39,256 nucleotides of DNA from an uncultured Actinomycetes bacterium (GTDB taxonomy: Bacteria > Actinomycetota > Acidimicrobiia > Acidimicrobiales > RAAP-2): contig CAIKUQ010000038.1 in assembly GCA_903830655.1 (NCBI GenBank), positions 1 to 39,256 on the forward strand, written 5' to 3'. Each line of letters begins with the position of its first letter. Within the stretch, counting starts at the first letter, position 1. Positions 1 through 8,000 of this stretch are shown here, piece by piece. Both the position numbers and the translations under genes were made by a program. The notes beneath the pieces are model-generated. The model was given only the letters and a program-made list of their open reading frames with translations, was not told where the DNA came from and did not search any database.

Positions 1-2
1 AG

Positions 3-119
3 AAGACTGTCCGCAAGGCTGCTCCTAAGAAGGCTGCTAAGAAGACTGTCCGCAAGGCTGCTCCTAAGAAGGCTGCTAAGAAGACTGTCCGCAAGGCTGC
101 CCCTAAGAAGGCTGCAAAG
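3..119 (+). repeat. Three 39-bp in-frame tandem repeats
   Basis: The units are 3-41, 42-80 and 81-119. The first two are identical base for base; the third differs at two positions, both synonymous (GCT/GCC and GCT/GCA). Each unit encodes 13 residues of the Lys/Ala-rich tail. The near-identity points to recent slippage or recombination, so copy number probably varies between strains. More units may lie off the left edge. Confidence 0.9.
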
Positions 120-176
120 AAGACCACTGCGCGCAAGTCGACTCGTCGTCGTCGCGTAGCGAAGAAGGCTGCATAG
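3..176 (+). CDS. 3' end of Lys/Ala-rich (histone H1/HupB-tail-like) protein
   Basis: Only the last 57 codons and the TAG stop lie in the window; the start is off the left edge. The visible part is almost all Lys, Ala, Arg and Pro. It consists of three tandem 13-residue units (Lys-Thr-Val-Arg-Lys-Ala-Ala-Pro-Lys-Lys-Ala-Ala-Lys), then a tail with a run of four Arg. Such tails are known from actinobacterial HU (HupB) and from bacterial histone H1-like proteins, where they bind DNA non-specifically and compact the nucleoid. The N-terminal domain that would separate these options is missing, so the family is inference. The composition resembles the linker of the ribonuclease at 8665-9630. Confidence 0.75.
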   Translation, partial: KTVRKAAPKKAAKKTVRKAAPKKAAKKTVRKAAPKKAAKKTTARKSTRRRRVAKKAA

Positions 177-208
177 TCGTACCAGTCGCCTTCGGGCACT
201 GAGCACCC

Positions 209-236
209 GTGGGGGCCTTCGGGCCCCCATTTGTGC
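209..236. terminator. Bidirectional terminator hairpin between convergent genes
   Basis: A 7-bp G/C stem (211-217 with 222-228) encloses a TTCG tetraloop and is followed by a short T-rich stretch. It lies between the stop of the Lys/Ala-rich gene (176) and the stop of cofC on the other strand (240), so it could serve both. The T tract is weak. Confidence 0.65.
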
Positions 237-239
237 TTT

Positions 240-779
240 CTACGGCAAATCCCCCGGCAGGTCCACATCTTGGATCCAGGGCCCTTGGTCCAACACCTCA
301 TAGGTCAGGCCTAAGCGCACCGCTTCTGTTTCGTGGCGCTGGAGCGAGTCTTCACCGAAGCGAAAGGTAAAGCGCACGCCCGTTGGCACTGAGAGCACAT
401 TGGTCCCCAGGCGCTGTTGATCGGTAACAATGCCAACTTCGCAATTGGGCGAATAGGAACTCAGACCTCGAGGATCAAGCAAGTCGGCGTGCACGACGGT
501 AATTCGTTCATAGGTTTCGCTCACCGAATCATAAAAACCCTGCACGCACTCATTGAGGCCACGTGCGTGCGAAAAGGCCACAGTGCAGCCAAGGGCGAGG
601 GCAAACTTCGACACCTCGTCGCTTTCGCACAGGACAGTTACCTGCTCACCGGCGAGTTCGGCGATGACCCCGGTAGCAAGCGATCGAGCTAATTCGGAAA
701 CATCCGAAACGTTATTGTCACGTAAGCGAGATTTTGCGACCGCAAAGTCCTTGATGGGAACGGCAAAACAGTGTCGCAT
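240..779 (-). CDS. cofC: 2-phospho-L-lactate/PEP guanylyltransferase (CofC/FbiD family)
   Basis: This cytoplasmic nucleotidyltransferase activates phospholactate or phosphoenolpyruvate with GTP in coenzyme F420 biosynthesis. The 179-residue product has the family landmarks: an N-terminal VPIKDFAVAKSRL nucleotide-binding segment (residues 7-19), a TDQQRLGTNVL segment that matches the GTNVL motif in mid-protein, an FGEDSLQRHETEA helix, and a C-terminal DVDLPGDL motif. It is a little shorter than usual (about 200-220 residues). A TAACAT hexamer ends 6 nt before the ATG, so the transcript is probably leaderless. It is divergent from rnhB. No other F420 genes are in the window. Family assignment is fairly secure; the exact substrate is not visible. 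Confidence 0.83.
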   Translation of the reverse strand: MRHCFAVPIKDFAVAKSRLRDNNVSDVSELARSLATGVIAELAGEQVTVLCESDEVSKFALALGCTVAFSHARGLNECVQGFYDSVSETYERITVVHADLLDPRGLSSYSPNCEVGIVTDQQRLGTNVLSVPTGVRFTFRFGEDSLQRHETEAVRLGLTYEVLDQGPWIQDVDLPGDLP

Positions 780-785
780 AGTCCC

Positions 786-791
786 ATGTTA
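786..791 (-). promoter_or_regulatory. -10 element of cofC (leaderless)
   Basis: TAACAT on the minus strand, 6 nt before the cofC ATG at 779. The same hexamer at the same spacing precedes the cydD-like gene. No clear -35 box is seen. Confidence 0.6.
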
Positions 792-805
792 CGAGCCTCT
801 CGGAC

Positions 806-811
806 TATTCT
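806..811 (+). promoter_or_regulatory. -10 element of rnhB (leaderless)
   Basis: TATTCT ends 6 nt before the ATG at 818. No Shine-Dalgarno sequence is present, so transcription probably begins at or next to the start codon. Confidence 0.6.
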
Positions 812-817
812 CTATTT

Positions 818-1489
818 ATGGGAAAACAAAGCATGCCGAGCTTAGAATTCGAAGCTCCACTGCTTGAGCGCGGTGAACATGTTGTCGGCATCGACGAAGT
901 GGGTCGAGGCGCATTAGCCGGCCCCGTGGTAGTGGGTGCGGTGCTGTTGTGGGAAATTAATACAATTCCTGACGGGCTCACCGACTCCAAACTTCTCTCG
1001 GCCGTTCGGCGTACCGCCCTGGAAGAGCCCATTAAGTCATGGTGCAACTCCTGGGGCATTGGATGGGCCAGTGCTCGAGAGATTGACCAGTGGGGGATGC
1101 GCACGGCCCTAGCGGTAGCGGCGACTCGAGCCGTAAACGAATTGAGCGAAAAGCCGAGCGTCGCGCTCATTGACGGCAATCTCAATCTTTTGATCTCACC
1201 AATCCAGCGTGAGTCGGAGTTGGAAGTTCCGGAATTACCCTACGGATCGATGCCCGTCAGCACTTTGATTAAGGGCGACCGCAAGAGTTGTGCCATCGCT
1301 GCGGCGTCGGTGCTCGCGAAGGTGGCCCGAGACCGATTTATGCGTGAGTTATCAACTCGCTACCCCAGTTACGGTTGGGAGCGGAACAAGGGCTACGGTA
1401 CCGAATCGCACATGCAGGCAATTCTTGAATACGGCGTGTGTGACCAGCACCGCCAGAGCTGGAAACTGCCCGGAGCTGAATCTATTTGA
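818..1489 (+). CDS. rnhB: Ribonuclease HII
   Basis: Cleaves the RNA strand of RNA/DNA hybrids and removes single ribonucleotides from DNA. The 223-residue product carries the RNase HII signature GIDEVGRGALAGPV (residues 24-37; catalytic Asp26 and Glu27), the LTDSKLL segment (54-60), Asp119 in ALIDGN, and the DRKSCAIAAASVLAKVARDR block (154-173) with Asp172, which completes the acidic metal-binding set. The length is typical. The start is set by a leaderless-type promoter. Its stop overlaps the end of the convergent substrate-binding protein gene by 8 bp. It stands alone rather than in the rplS-lepB context seen in many actinobacteria. Confidence 0.95.
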   Translation: MGKQSMPSLEFEAPLLERGEHVVGIDEVGRGALAGPVVVGAVLLWEINTIPDGLTDSKLLSAVRRTALEEPIKSWCNSWGIGWASAREIDQWGMRTALAVAATRAVNELSEKPSVALIDGNLNLLISPIQRESELEVPELPYGSMPVSTLIKGDRKSCAIAAASVLAKVARDRFMRELSTRYPSYGWERNKGYGTESHMQAILEYGVCDQHRQSWKLPGAESI

Positions 1490-3275
1490 GGTACTCGGGG
1501 GTGAATGAACCAAGGGGACTTGGTCCAACACCGACGACCGAGTGCAATGTGGCTCGAGTCTCTTGCAAGAGCAACGGAACCGGCAGATAGACCACCGGAA
1601 TTTGAGTCTGGGCGTATGACGCGTAGGCGCTCAGCGAGACCTTGGTGGACTCGACGGCGTTGAGAAGAGCGCTCATCTGTGCATCACTGTAGTGCCCAAA
1701 GTTGAAGGTGCTGGCTGTAGCGAAGAGTTGTTCACCGCTGGGCCACACTTGCGGCGCGTAATTCCAGCCACCCCCCGTGACACAAAATTGCACCGTGTTG
1801 TCTGAGTGGCAGCGGGCCACTGTGTTGGTAACGGTGTCGAAGACTTTCGTTACCGAAATGCCAATTGCGCGCCATTGGGCAATCAGGCTGTTCACGAGCG
1901 CTGGCAACCCGTGCTGACCGGACGACTCGACCAAGGTGAAGCTGAGTGCTGTTTGGTTAGCAATCCCCGAGCCGCAGTTTGTGGCCCCCGTACCAGGTGA
2001 GGTACAGCTGTACACACCACTGGACAAGGTCCAGCCGTGAGCGGTTAAGAGTTGTCGTGCCTTCGCGACACTAAACCCCAGCCCATTGACCCCAGCGGTG
2101 CCGATTCCCACTGGTGTACTGGGAGGCAGTGGTGAGGTTGACGGCAGAGCGTAACCCTTCCAACCCGCCAGAGCGAGGGCGCTTTGATTGAGCGACTGCT
2201 GGAGTGCTTGGCGAATATAGAGCTGGTTGAGGAGTGCGGCGTGATCGTTGGTGCCGGTGCGATTGATAACCACGTAATTTGTCTGATTCGCCGTGGCCTC
2301 GGTGAGGGTGAAGGGCTTGAGGGTTGGCGTGTTCTTCGAGGTACTCGTATGTACCGGAAGGTCGATGGGCGCGATATATCCCAAGTCGAGCGAACCGGCA
2401 CGTAGCGCCGCAAGTTCTTGCATATACGAGTGCATGGGCACCTCGCGAAAGGTGCCAATGTGCGGTTTGACACTGCCCGAATATGCCGCGTTAGCGCTAA
2501 AGGTAGCGCTACCGTCCGAGCCGAAGGCGGAGAGTCGATAGGGGCCGTCAACGCCCAATTGCCAGAAGGGCGAGGTGAAGGTAGCGGTCGTGGCACCTTG
2601 GGTACGCAAATACGCCAGCACCCCTTGACAGGCGGAGATTGTCGCTGGAGCTCCGTAAGTTCCGGTGGCGCAGGTGGGAACAGGGGTAGTTCCGTTAGTG
2701 GCCCAGGTGAGCGAGAGGGGAACTATCTGACTGAGGTAATTTGCCTGGAGCCATGGAAGATTGACCGTCGAGGTGAAGGTCATACGCAAGAGTTGGCCCG
2801 AGGCGCTCACACTGGCAATTTGGTCTGGGATGCCAGTGTGCTCGCTGTACCCACACACGCTCGAAGGGTTGGTGCGGTAGAGATTGAGATAAAAGAGGGC
2901 CGAGGCGGCGGTGATTGTGGCGTGGTTAGCGAAGCGCCAATTCTTCATGGAGATGGTGACTGTCTTTAGGTCGTGACTCAAGACGGGGGTATTGGCGAGA
3001 CTTAAGAGGGGACTGAGGGTTGAGCTCGTCCCCGCCCCGTAGAAGTACAGGGGTCGGTACTGCAAACTTTGAAATTGCTGCACGTTTGTCGTCGAAAAGG
3101 TCGAGCAACTATTCAGTGGAAAAATGAAACTCGGAATAGAGCCTGGTTGTTCGGCTACGCGCAGCGTCACGACCGACTGGGCGCTGGAAACGAGCATGGT
3201 GGTGCCTACAGCGAGACCGGTCAGTAGGGCGACTAGCCGTCGAGAAAACTGGCGAAAGGTTTGGTTGCGCGACAA
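1482..3275 (-). CDS. Extracellular solute-binding protein, family 5 (peptide/nickel ABC type)
   Basis: Probable extracytoplasmic ligand-binding protein for an oligopeptide-type ABC transporter. The 597-residue product starts with a Sec-type signal (basic Ser-Arg-Asn..Arg-Arg region, then a hydrophobic stretch near residues 14-30). It has SBP_bac_5 features such as a long C-terminal lobe with DHAALLNQLYIRQALQQSLN, which matches the conserved NxRVRQALxxAID region of the family. Unlike many actinobacterial members it shows no lipobox cysteine after the signal. The start codon is TTG, preceded by TAAGAT 9 nt upstream. No permease or ATPase gene is adjacent, so it is an orphan binding protein whose ligand cannot be told. 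It is convergent with rnhB. Confidence 0.8.
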   Translation of the reverse strand: MSRNQTFRQFSRRLVALLTGLAVGTTMLVSSAQSVVTLRVAEQPGSIPSFIFPLNSCSTFSTTNVQQFQSLQYRPLYFYGAGTSSTLSPLLSLANTPVLSHDLKTVTISMKNWRFANHATITAASALFYLNLYRTNPSSVCGYSEHTGIPDQIASVSASGQLLRMTFTSTVNLPWLQANYLSQIVPLSLTWATNGTTPVPTCATGTYGAPATISACQGVLAYLRTQGATTATFTSPFWQLGVDGPYRLSAFGSDGSATFSANAAYSGSVKPHIGTFREVPMHSYMQELAALRAGSLDLGYIAPIDLPVHTSTSKNTPTLKPFTLTEATANQTNYVVINRTGTNDHAALLNQLYIRQALQQSLNQSALALAGWKGYALPSTSPLPPSTPVGIGTAGVNGLGFSVAKARQLLTAHGWTLSSGVYSCTSPGTGATNCGSGIANQTALSFTLVESSGQHGLPALVNSLIAQWRAIGISVTKVFDTVTNTVARCHSDNTVQFCVTGGGWNYAPQVWPSGEQLFATASTFNFGHYSDAQMSALLNAVESTKVSLSAYASYAQTQIPVVYLPVPLLLQETRATLHSVVGVGPSPLGSFTPEYLK

Positions 3276-3284
3276 GATGCTCTT

Positions 3285-3290
3285 ATCTTA
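3285..3290 (-). promoter_or_regulatory. -10 element of the family 5 binding-protein gene
   Basis: TAAGAT on the minus strand, 9 nt before the TTG start at 3275, leaving at most a leader of 2-3 nt. Spacing is looser than for most promoters here. Confidence 0.45.
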
Positions 3291-3297
3291 CGAGGCG

Positions 3298-4200
3298 CTA
3301 ATTGCGAATTGCCCACTCCAAGAGTGGACGTAATTCTGTGTGGTTAAAGCGAAAACCGGACTCCAAGAGTCGTACGGGTGAGATGCGCTGAGAACTCAAA
3401 AGCAATTCCGAGGCCATCTCGTTGCCGAGCGCAATTTTTAGGGCGAAGGCGGGGGCGGTCAGTACGGCTGGTCGGTGGAGGATCTGAGCGAGCACTGTGG
3501 TGAACTCACCATTGGTTACCGCCGAGGGGGCTACCAAATTTATTGGTCCAGTTAATCCTTGTTCGAGTATGTGAAGTAGTGCGCGAACCTCATCGTCGAG
3601 GGAGATGGGACTGAGCCATTGATTACCCAACCCCAGTCGTCCTCCCAGTCCGAGTTTGAATAGGGGCAGCTGCTTGGCTAAGGCGCCACCGCGCTTGGTC
3701 AGCACGATGCCCGTGCGCACGAAAGTGACGGGCGTTGTGGCCTGGGCCGCCGCCGTTTCCCACTGCGCACACACCTCAGCCAAGAATCCTTGACCCTGGG
3801 CGGACTCCTCGGTTAGCAATTCATCGCCTCTCGAGCCATAAAACCCGATGGCGGAGGCGTTGATGAGGTGGGGGGTTGAACCTTGAAATGAGCCTAAGTG
3901 TGAAACGAGCAAGTTGGTTGACGTGATGCGGGAATTGAGAATGTCAATCTTGCGCTTCGTGTTCCAACGCTTATCTCCAATGCCAGCGCCAGAGAGATTG
4001 ACTACCGCGTCGATCTGCCCGACAGTCGCCATATCGCCTTCGCTAAGCGTTCCGCGCGACGGATCCCAAGATATGGCGGGGCGTGCAGTGGCCTTCGCGC
4101 CAGGTCGAACGAACAAAATTGTCTCATGTCCGTTGGCGTCGAGTCTTTCCAGAAGTGCTTGTCCAATAAGGCCGGAGGCTCCCGCTATGGCAATTCGCAT
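3298..4200 (-). CDS. TIGR01777-family NAD(P)-dependent epimerase (YfcH-like)
   Basis: Extended SDR-type Rossmann protein of 300 residues, possibly a sugar-nucleotide epimerase or reductase; the physiological substrate of this family is unknown. The N-terminus has IAGASGLIGQALLERL, the glycine-rich NAD(P) loop. The VVNLSGAGIGDKRWNTKRKIDILNSR region is diagnostic of TIGR01777, and the C-terminal third matches the DUF1731 segment. An in-frame TTG lies 12 nt upstream, but the ATG at 4200 has GGAG six bases before it and gives the usual family N-terminus, so that start was chosen. The gene overlaps the upstream alpha/beta hydrolase gene by 16 nt, so the two probably form an operon. Confidence 0.85.
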   Translation of the reverse strand: MRIAIAGASGLIGQALLERLDANGHETILFVRPGAKATARPAISWDPSRGTLSEGDMATVGQIDAVVNLSGAGIGDKRWNTKRKIDILNSRITSTNLLVSHLGSFQGSTPHLINASAIGFYGSRGDELLTEESAQGQGFLAEVCAQWETAAAQATTPVTFVRTGIVLTKRGGALAKQLPLFKLGLGGRLGLGNQWLSPISLDDEVRALLHILEQGLTGPINLVAPSAVTNGEFTTVLAQILHRPAVLTAPAFALKIALGNEMASELLLSSQRISPVRLLESGFRFNHTELRPLLEWAIRN

Positions 4201-4991
4201 ATATTTCTCCAAAGTTGGTTGATGACATCAGCAAGCTGATCTGGGTTTGAGAGGTGTGCACCGTGAGGAGCCTTTTGCAATTGAATCACCTGGGCTTCGG
4301 GGTCACTCTTTTGTAGTTCTTTACCGATCTCAACGTAGTGGGCTTGGAATGGACCATCGCCAAACAGATACGCCGCGGGAATGTGGAGAGTTTCCAAATT
4401 GAAGTGGATCTCGGAGTGGTACAGGTCGGTGAGATCTTGCACGAGCGCGTCACCGTCGGCGCGTCGAGAGGCTTGTTCTTCGGAGCTGAGCCGATCCCAA
4501 CCTTCCGAGGAGACGACGCCGCGAAAAAAGCGTTCGGCTTCGGCACCGTGGTCTTGGCTGAGTGGGGGGCCAGCTTGACCAAGGCGTTTGATCCAGGGGA
4601 ATGGGGATTCGTAGGCCACCACGAGGTCTACGAGTTGGGGGTGTTTCACGGCTACCCCGTAGGCGACGAGCCCACCGAAGCTGTGGCCAAAGAGAATGAC
4701 CGGTCCTTGCTGCTTGGCCTCGGCGGCCAGGACCGCTAAGTCGTCAATGTGGTGTTCGAGCGAAAAGGGCGCAAGCCCTCGAGACCCCTGATAGCCCCGT
4801 CGGTCATAACTCCAGACCTCAAAATTGGTGAGTCGGCGAGCCATGCGCGAAAAAGAGGCGCCGCGGTCGAGTCCACCGTGTGAACAGATGACCGTACCCT
4901 GTGGCGATTCGGTGGTCATAGACAAGACCCGCAAGCCGAGCACGGGAGAATGCTCTCGGGGGTGCAGCCGTGCAGGAAGAGGAGTTGCCAC
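4185..4991 (-). CDS. Alpha/beta-fold hydrolase
   Basis: Predicted serine hydrolase of 268 residues. It shows an oxyanion-region SHGGLDRG (residues 37-44), the YDRRGYQGS loop after strand beta-4 and the nucleophile elbow GHSFGG with Ser104. A C-terminal PHGAHLSNPDQL segment supplies the catalytic His. The substrate is not deducible; the family includes esterases, lipases and proline iminopeptidase-like enzymes. The GTG start has no Shine-Dalgarno but has TAGTTT ending exactly 6 nt upstream, which supports it over an internal ATG at residue 25. It is divergent from kgd and in tandem with the TIGR01777 gene. Confidence 0.82.
   Translation of the reverse strand: MATPLPARLHPREHSPVLGLRVLSMTTESPQGTVICSHGGLDRGASFSRMARRLTNFEVWSYDRRGYQGSRGLAPFSLEHHIDDLAVLAAEAKQQGPVILFGHSFGGLVAYGVAVKHPQLVDLVVAYESPFPWIKRLGQAGPPLSQDHGAEAERFFRGVVSSEGWDRLSSEEQASRRADGDALVQDLTDLYHSEIHFNLETLHIPAAYLFGDGPFQAHYVEIGKELQKSDPEAQVIQLQKAPHGAHLSNPDQLADVINQLWRNICELP
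4207..4210 (-). promoter_or_regulatory. Ribosome binding site deciding the TIGR01777 start
   Basis: GGAG on the minus strand with a 6-nt spacer to the ATG at 4200. It lies inside the 3' end of the upstream gene, as expected for an internal operon gene, and contrasts with the SD-less starts at the heads of units. Confidence 0.7.
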
Positions 4992-4997
4992 TAGTGC

Positions 4998-5003
4998 AAA
5001 CTA
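4998..5003 (-). promoter_or_regulatory. -10 element of alpha/beta hydrolase gene (leaderless)
   Basis: TAGTTT on the minus strand, 6 nt before the GTG at 4991; together with the kgd -10 it forms a divergent promoter region of about 80 bp. Confidence 0.6.
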
Positions 5004-5059
5004 CTGGTAATTAGCGCCGGGCCCAGCAAATTTCCCTTTGAAATGTCCATTTTGAGACC

Positions 5060-5065
5060 TAGGCT
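5060..5065 (+). promoter_or_regulatory. -10 element of kgd operon (leaderless)
   Basis: TAGGCT ends 6 nt before the GTG at 5072. A GGAGG follows but sits 1-2 nt from the start codon, too close to act as a Shine-Dalgarno, so leaderless initiation is the better reading. Confidence 0.55.
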
Positions 5066-5071
5066 GGAGGG

Positions 5072-8000
5072 GTGACGCCCCCCGAAACCACCCCCACTGG
5101 AAATGGCTCATTCGGCCCGAATGCTTGGCTCGTTGACGATATGTACGAGCGATTCCTGGCGGACCCTACCTCGGTAGCCGAATCGTGGCGAGAGTTCTTC
5201 GCCGACTATAAACCTTCCGCTGTTCCGAACATTGCTACGGCGACTTCGGCTTCTTCCAGCAACAAAACTGCACCGGCGGCGACCATTGACGCTGAAGCGA
5301 CCCCATTGAAGGGTGCGGCGGCGCGCATTGTCACCAACATGGAAGCCAGTCTCTCGGTTCCTACCGCAACCAGTGTGCGCCAAGTACCGGCTCGATTGCT
5401 GGAAATTAATCGCGCCGGATTGAACGAAGCACTCGCGCGTACTACTGGAGCCAAGGTCTCCTTCACCCACCTCATCGCCTTCGCCATTGTCAAGGGCCTG
5501 CAGAAGGTCCCTTCGTTGAACTCGACTTTTGTGGAGGCGGTGGACGCCAAGGGAACCCCGGGCGTTCGTCATCACGAACACGTTGGCCTGGGACTTGCGG
5601 TTGACGTCGAAAAAAGTGATGGAACTCGTAACCTGCTCGTCCCAGTAATCAAGGACGCCGATACCGTCGACTTCCGTGGTTTCTTGCTCGCCTACGAAGA
5701 TCTCGTTCGTAAGGTCCACAACGCGTCATTCGGCGCTGACGACTTTGCCGGAGCCACCGTTTCTCTAACGAACCCCGGCACCCTAGGTACCGTCCAGTCC
5801 GTGCCTCGACTCATGCCCGGACAGGGTGCGATCTTCGGTGTCGGTGCACTTGCGTGGCCCGCCGGGTTCGAATCGGCGGACCCTCGTGCGCTCGCCGAGT
5901 TGGGTGTGGGCAAGGTCATGACCTTGACCTCAACGTACGACCACCGCATCATCCAGGGAGCGGAGTCGGGAATCTTCTTGAAGTTCGTCGCCGAGTGCCT
6001 TACCGGTGGACATGGTTTCTACGACGAAGTCTTTTCCGCTTTGGGAATTCCCTACGAGCCACAGCGCTTTGCCAAGGACACCAACCCGACCGACGAAGCA
6101 ACGAACGAGAAAATTCTCAAACAAATTCGCGTACAAGAGCTCATCAACATGTATCGCATGCGCGGACACTTGAATGCGCACTTGGATCCTTTGAGTTCAA
6201 AGCCTCCGATTATGCACCCGGAGTTGGACTTGGCAACCTACGGACTGACGATGTGGGATCTCCAACGTACTTTTGTGGTGGACGGACTTGCCGGACGAAG
6301 CGAAGCCACGCTCGAAGAGATCCTGGCAATTTTGCGCGATGCCTACTGTCGCACCATTGGCATTGAATATGGTCACATCATGGATCCAGTGCAAAAGCGT
6401 TGGATTCAAGAGCGGGTTGAAGGCGTGCAGCGCAATTTCACCAAGGAACAACAGCGTCGAGTGCTCGACGCACTCAGCGAAGCCGAAGTTTTTGAACGTT
6501 TCTTGCATTCGCGCTACGTCGGTCAAAAGCGCTTCGGTCTCGAAGGCGGAGAATCCACCATCGTGGCCCTACAAACCATTCTCGATGCGGCTGCCGATTC
6601 GGGGACTAAAGAGGCGGTCATTGGCATGGCGCACCGTGGGCGACTGAATGTCCTGGCCAATATCGTGGGCAAGTCTTACTCGGACATCTTCTCAGAATTC
6701 GAAGGAAACCTCGACCCCGAAAGCGTGCAGGGAAGTGGTGACGTGAAGTACCACAAGGGTGCCCGGGGCGTATTCAAGAACGTCAATGGAACCACGCTCG
6801 AAGTGTCAATGTCGGCTAACCCATCGCACCTCGAGACCGTTAGTCCGGTTGTTGAAGGAATAGTTCGCGCCAAGCAAGACACCAGTGTCCGCCCCTCGGA
6901 CGGTACCCACGGTGTAGACCTGCTCGAGCACTATCCCTACCTCTCACTCTTGATACACGGTGATGCGGCCTTTGCCGGCCAGGGTGTGGTGGCCGAAACT
7001 CTGAACATGTCTCAGCTCTCGGCGTATCACATTGGTGGCTCTATTCACATCGTGATCAATAACCAGGTGGGATTTACCACCGCCCCTGATTCAGCGCGCT
7101 CGAGTTTCTATCCGACTGACGTAGCGAAGATGATTCAAGCGCCAATCTTCCATGTCAACGGTGATGACCCCGAAGCCTGCGCCCTGGCGGCCAAATTGGC
7201 CTTCGACTATCGAGAAACTTTTCACCGTGATGTGGTTCTCGATATCGTTTGCTACCGACGTCACGGACATAACGAAGGTGACGACCCGAGTTACACCCAG
7301 CCTCAGATGTACAAAATCATCGACCAGATGCGTTCGGTTCGAAAGTCCTACACCGAAACCTTGGTTCGTCGCGGAGATATCTCTATCGAAGCGGCCGAGG
7401 AGACTCTCAACGAGTTCAATAATCGACTCCAGAGTGTCTTGGACGAAGTGCGTACAGTCCCGGTTCCCGAACTCAAGGGTGTGCCGCACACGGCGGTGCC
7501 CGAAGACCCTGCGGCTCCAGATACCGGCGTCGCCGAGGCCAAGCTTCGCGAGGTGGCTCTGGCCACCGTCTCAGCCCCTGAAGGCTTCACCATTCATCCC
7601 AAGCTCGAGCGTCAGTTCGCTCAGCGTTCGCAGTTGCTCGAAGAGGGCCAAGTTGATTGGGCCCTCGGCGAGGCCATGGCCTTTGGAACACTTGTCCAAG
7701 AGGGCTCGAATGTGCGCCTCGTCGGTCAAGACTCGCGTCGTGGAACCTTCTCGCACCGTCACGCCGCACTGATTGATTATGAGAATGGTGAACAATTTAT
7801 ACCTCTCGCCAGTCTGGATGCGCCAGGATTTTTCACAATACGTGACTCCTTCTTGAGCGAATACGCCGCGCTTGGATTTGAATACGGGTACAGCGTGGAA
7901 TCTAAGAATTCGCTCGTGGCGTGGGAAGCGCAATTTGGTGACTTCGTAAATGGTGCTGAGATCATTATCGACAATTTCTTGGTCGCCGCCGAAGACAAGT

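Noticed and set aside
3..119. CRISPR-like or non-coding satellite repeats
   Set aside because: The 39-bp units have no spacers, keep one reading frame and end in a normal stop, so they are coding repeats.
2418..2969. 183-codon open frame on the plus strand inside the binding-protein gene
   Set aside because: It is a shadow of the minus-strand gene, with no family likeness and low-complexity Gly/Arg content.
5066..5070. GGAGG as Shine-Dalgarno of kgd
   Set aside because: It is only 1 nt from the GTG, too close for ribosome binding; the TAGGCT -10 element fits the leaderless pattern instead.
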